A stretch of 64,000 nucleotides of DNA from Mucilaginibacter terrigena (GTDB lineage Bacteria > Bacteroidota > Bacteroidia > Sphingobacteriales > Sphingobacteriaceae). The notes beneath the pieces are model-generated. The model did not search any database, was not told the origin of the DNA, and saw nothing but the letters and a program-made list of their open reading frames with translations. Below, piece by piece: positions 61,788-64,000 of the stretch. Position 1 is the stretch's first letter. The number at the start of each line of letters is the position of its first letter. The translations under genes and the position numbers were made by a program. The stretch spans positions 558,001-622,000 of the forward strand of contig NZ_SEWG01000001.1 in assembly GCF_004168255.1 (NCBI RefSeq). Reading direction: 5' to 3'.

Positions 61788-62364
61788 TCATTTAATGTCG
61801 GTTTGGCAGGGACAGCCAAAGCAGGAAAAGCTTTCAGTAGATGAAGTGCTTAAGCAGGTTAAAAAAGGGATACGCGGTTTAACAAGCCGTATATACTGGA
61901 GTATTGTGGCCATGGCGGTTATCATCGCCTTTGCCTTTATTATTATGCTGTTTGGGGCTTTCAGCTCGTGGGTTACCACTGTGGGCATATTAATTGTACT
62001 GGTTACCATGCTAATGTACTTAACCCTTATTGTAAGGCATTACCACATTTTAAGCAAGCGCGATGCCACCCTTAACCCATCCGAGTACCTGGACAGTTTG
62101 AAAGAATACCAAAAAAACCGCACCAAAGTTATCGGCTGGTTCTATTACATCTATACCCTGCTCATCAGCGCGGGGCTTGCGCTGTACTTTGTAGAAGTGC
62201 TGCAAAACGCCTCGGGTGTTTTTAAAGGGGTTACTTATGCATCCATCATTATTTGGTTCCTGTTCACCACCTTTTACCTGAAACCGAGGATGTTTAAGAA
62301 CGAGGAAGAAAAATTAAACCTGATGATAGACCGCCTGGTGCGCCTGCAGGACCAATTCGATTAA
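61774..62364 (+). CDS. membrane protein overlapping the sigma factor (putative anti-sigma)
   Basis: A 196-residue protein: N-terminal cytoplasmic part (MKDFDHLMSVWQGQPKQEKL, then SVDEVLKQVKKGIRG), then four hydrophobic segments (about 40-61, 66-86, 121-141, 150-168) and a short basic-acidic tail. The gene begins 14 bases before the sigma stop, a classical sign of translational coupling in sigma/anti-sigma pairs. The N-terminal helix could hold the sigma factor, but no known anti-sigma motif is visible, so function is inferred. Confidence 0.75.
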   Translation: MKDFDHLMSVWQGQPKQEKLSVDEVLKQVKKGIRGLTSRIYWSIVAMAVIIAFAFIIMLFGAFSSWVTTVGILIVLVTMLMYLTLIVRHYHILSKRDATLNPSEYLDSLKEYQKNRTKVIGWFYYIYTLLISAGLALYFVEVLQNASGVFKGVTYASIIIWFLFTTFYLKPRMFKNEEEKLNLMIDRLVRLQDQFD

Positions 62365-62367
62365 GCG

Positions 62368-62898
62368 ATGGCCCTGCCTGTTCAAATAAAAAGGGTAGCC
62401 GCTTCCGATGCCGGTACCCTGCTCCTGCTCAGTCGCCAAACCTTTTACGATGCCTTTTTGCACCGCAACAAGCGTGAAGATATGGACGCCTACGCCGCAA
62501 CCGCGTTCATCACAAGCCGCTTTGAACAGGAACTCAATAACCCTGATTCTGAGTTTTATTATGCCATGGTTGATGATGCTATCGCCGGCTACATCAAACT
62601 CAATTATCGCAACGCCCAAACCGATCTGCAAGATCCAAACGCCCTGGAAGTAGAACGTATATACGTTTTACAACAATACCAGGGGCAGCAAATTGGCAAA
62701 CACCTGCTCAACTTCGCCATCCAAACCGCTACTGAAAATAACCTTAAATACATATGGCTTGGCGTATGGGACCAAAACACCAGGGCTATCAGCTTTTACC
62801 AACGCAACGGCTTTATCCAGTTTGGCAGCCACCCATTTGTATTGGGTAAGGATAAGCAGACGGATGTGTTGATGAAAAAAGTTCTGAACCGGGATTAA
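62368..62898 (+). CDS. GNAT family N-acetyltransferase
   Basis: A 176-residue acetyltransferase with motif A VYVLQ-like block: EVERIYVLQQYQGQQIGKHLL (about 90-110), containing the Q-x-x-G-x-x-hydrophobic CoA loop, then IWLGVWDQNTRAISFYQRNGF. It resembles the spermidine/ribosomal-type small-molecule GNATs; acceptor unknown. Starts 3 bases after the membrane protein stop, so it completes a sigma / membrane protein / GNAT unit. Confidence 0.92.
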   Translation: MALPVQIKRVAASDAGTLLLLSRQTFYDAFLHRNKREDMDAYAATAFITSRFEQELNNPDSEFYYAMVDDAIAGYIKLNYRNAQTDLQDPNALEVERIYVLQQYQGQQIGKHLLNFAIQTATENNLKYIWLGVWDQNTRAISFYQRNGFIQFGSHPFVLGKDKQTDVLMKKVLNRD

Positions 62899-62932
62899 AT
62901 AGATTTTTGCGATTACCCGAATTTACCAATCA

Positions 62933-63012
62933 TGTCATTGCTGTAAGGGTTAGCGTGGCAATCTCAGCATATCCGTATGTCCTATAAGATTTCTTCGTAC
63001 CTTATAATGACG
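62933..63012. repeat. TGTCATTG dispersed palindrome
   Basis: Arms TGTCATTGCTG (62933-62943) and TAATGACG (about 63005-63012) belong to the TGTCAT family. The inner part contains ATAAGATTTCTTCG, similar to the inner arms of the 54.9 kb copy. Confidence 0.55.
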
Positions 63013-63020
63013 TAATTTTA

Positions 63021-63055
63021 AGTCTCCCCTTTTGGGGGTGATTTAGAGGGGGCTT
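63021..63055. repeat. fragment of a GGGGG/CCCC intergenic repeat
   Basis: AGTCTCCCCTTTTGGGGGTG then ATTTAGAGGGGGCTT recalls the GC-rich palindromes at 4309-4415; it partly overlaps the 3' end of dinB. Confidence 0.45.
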
Positions 63056-64000
63056 CACCCCTTCATAAACGGGTTAAACGTCCTGGCCCCTATTTCCATC
63101 CCTGCCGCGCGGCAAACCGTTTTATCGCCAAACCTAAAGTTAATGTTATCCATAGCCTGGTAAAGCTTTATGCGTTCCTCGTTATCCTCAAAAAGATTTA
63201 TCTGGTAACTGCCGGTGCAAAGGTTGCTTAGCCGTACACCTATCAGGCGGATGGGCCGGTGCTGGTTCCAGGCGCTTTTAAGCAGGTTTTTTATTCCGGG
63301 TATCAGGATGTGTTCGGCAGCAGTGAGGGATATTTTTTGCTGCTGGGTGTGGGTTTCAAAGTTAGCGTAACGGATCTTTATAGCCAGGCACGATGATACC
63401 TTCTTCTCTCGCCTTAGCTTGCCCGCCAGTTCTTCGGTCATGCTTACCAATACATTTTCCAGTGTGCGTTTGTCGTTTACATCGCTATGGAAGGTGGTTT
63501 CGGTAGAGATGGATTTGCGGTCGCCATGCGGGATGATCTCGCTATCATCGATACCGTTGGCACGATTATAAATATAAGTGCCGGCTTTGCCAAAAACCGC
63601 CTCTAAAAATTTAAGGTTCACCCGCTGCAGGTCGCCTATCTTTTCGATGCCGTATTGGTAAAGTTTTTGGCAGGTGCTTTCGCCAAGTCCGGGGATCTTA
63701 CCTATGTTAAGCGGCGCCAGGAAAGCCTTTTCCTCGCCATGTTTTATCCAAAGCTGCCCGTTGGGTTTGGCCTGGTTAGTGGCCATTTTAGCTACTGTTT
63801 TTCCGGATGCCATCCCGAAGGAAATAGGCAGCCCGGTCTCGCGGATCACCTTCTGCCGTAAGTCGCAGGCCAGTTTAAATGGGTCATGGAAACGCTCCAT
63901 ACCACTCAGATCGATATAAAACTCATCTACCGACGATTTCTGGTACAGCGGCACCATGTTATGGATGATCTGTGTAACCTCGCGCGAGGCCTCCGAATAG
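63055..64000 (-). CDS. dinB: DNA polymerase IV (Y family), 5' end beyond the window
   Basis: Translesion DNA polymerase. The visible frame continues past the window end: codons upstream of 63957 read YSEASREVTQII, the finger/palm part preceding the catalytic motif. KSSVDEFYIDLSGMERF (about 5-21 of the visible ORF) holds the metal-binding Asp-Glu pair. SFGMASGKTVAKMATNQAKP and GIGES-like VPG/LGEST blocks (thumb helix-hairpin-helix) and the little-finger domain (about 180-300) follow. At least 315 residues are in view; the N-terminus lies outside. It is convergent with the GNAT gene at 62368 and separated from it by two repeats. Confidence 0.94.
   Translation of the reverse strand, partial: YSEASREVTQIIHNMVPLYQKSSVDEFYIDLSGMERFHDPFKLACDLRQKVIRETGLPISFGMASGKTVAKMATNQAKPNGQLWIKHGEEKAFLAPLNIGKIPGLGESTCQKLYQYGIEKIGDLQRVNLKFLEAVFGKAGTYIYNRANGIDDSEIIPHGDRKSISTETTFHSDVNDKRTLENVLVSMTEELAGKLRREKKVSSCLAIKIRYANFETHTQQQKISLTAAEHILIPGIKNLLKSAWNQHRPIRLIGVRLSNLCTGSYQINLFEDNEERIKLYQAMDNINFRFGDKTVCRAAGMEIGARTFNPFMKG

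Overview
The window comes from a Bacteroidota genome, most likely a Sphingobacteriaceae member close to Mucilaginibacter or Pedobacter. This assignment is inferred from protein content, not from a search. Evidence includes promoter words of the Bacteroidota type (TTG/TTTG, about 20 bases, TAnnTTTG), the futalosine route to menaquinone (mqnA, mqnE), an LptD-like outer membrane protein of the Bacteroidota type, DUF6155 and DUF4442 proteins, a ribosomal protein L27 with an Ala/Lys/Glu tail, and abundant dispersed intergenic palindromes. No rRNA, tRNA, CRISPR array, prophage or conjugative element was seen. Most genes are ordinary chromosomal housekeeping genes.

Layout. 1-9.6 kb: DNA repair glycosylase, FMN stress protein, kynureninase, bestrophin, a deacetylase-family hydrolase, a MATE exporter with an AlbA_2 regulator-like protein, GNAT and hotdog proteins, a tiny lipoprotein, an SDR and a NIPSNAP protein. 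9.7-14.7 kb: gyrA with two secreted TPR proteins in one operon. 14.9-22.2 kb: hemF with a coupled small secreted protein, an MFS transporter, a cold-shock protein, the mqnE / phosphatase / mqnA menaquinone set and a lipoprotein. 22.4-28.3 kb: sulfur amino acid block, consisting of metB, a broken IS200-like element bounded by perfect inverted palindromes, an S-box SAM riboswitch, a short leader ORF ending in a cysteine run, then metY, metX and hom. 28.5-38 kb: glycosyltransferase, dihydrolipoamide acyltransferase, cinA, lptD, amidase, MlaD and MarC. 38-46.6 kb: rnz, STAS protein, purC, phoH, SAM hydrolase, ABC exporter and a beta-CASP nuclease-like protein. 46.6-48.7 kb: gene-poor, filled with dispersed repeats and two small unknown genes. 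48.7-57.2 kb: LutA-like protein, UMF1 transporter, racemase, rnr, polyprenyl synthase, M1 peptidase and TonB. 57.4-64 kb: rplU-rpmA, a four-helix-bundle gene flanked by heptamer arrays, a dicarboxylate symporter, an ECF sigma factor with an overlapping membrane protein, GNAT and dinB (cut by the window edge).

The most interesting observation is the metY leader (24216-24646). A SAM riboswitch sits directly in front of an unlisted 37-codon ORF whose last nine residues read CICMCCCCC, and this lies ahead of the sulfhydrylase gene. It suggests that SAM (end product) and charged tRNA-Cys (sulfur status) are both sensed on one transcript. Second is a family of inverted arrays of 7-8 bp units at gene borders (16.2, 20.3, 40.5 and 58.8-59.3 kb). 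The unit sequence differs between loci, and at one locus the arrays enclose a four-helix-bundle (S23/Avd-like) gene and even encode its C-terminus. Third is the IS200/RAYT-like element with REP-like ends, with a related transposase-free palindrome cluster at 48.5 kb. Both regulatory and mobility ideas are inferences from sequence pattern alone.
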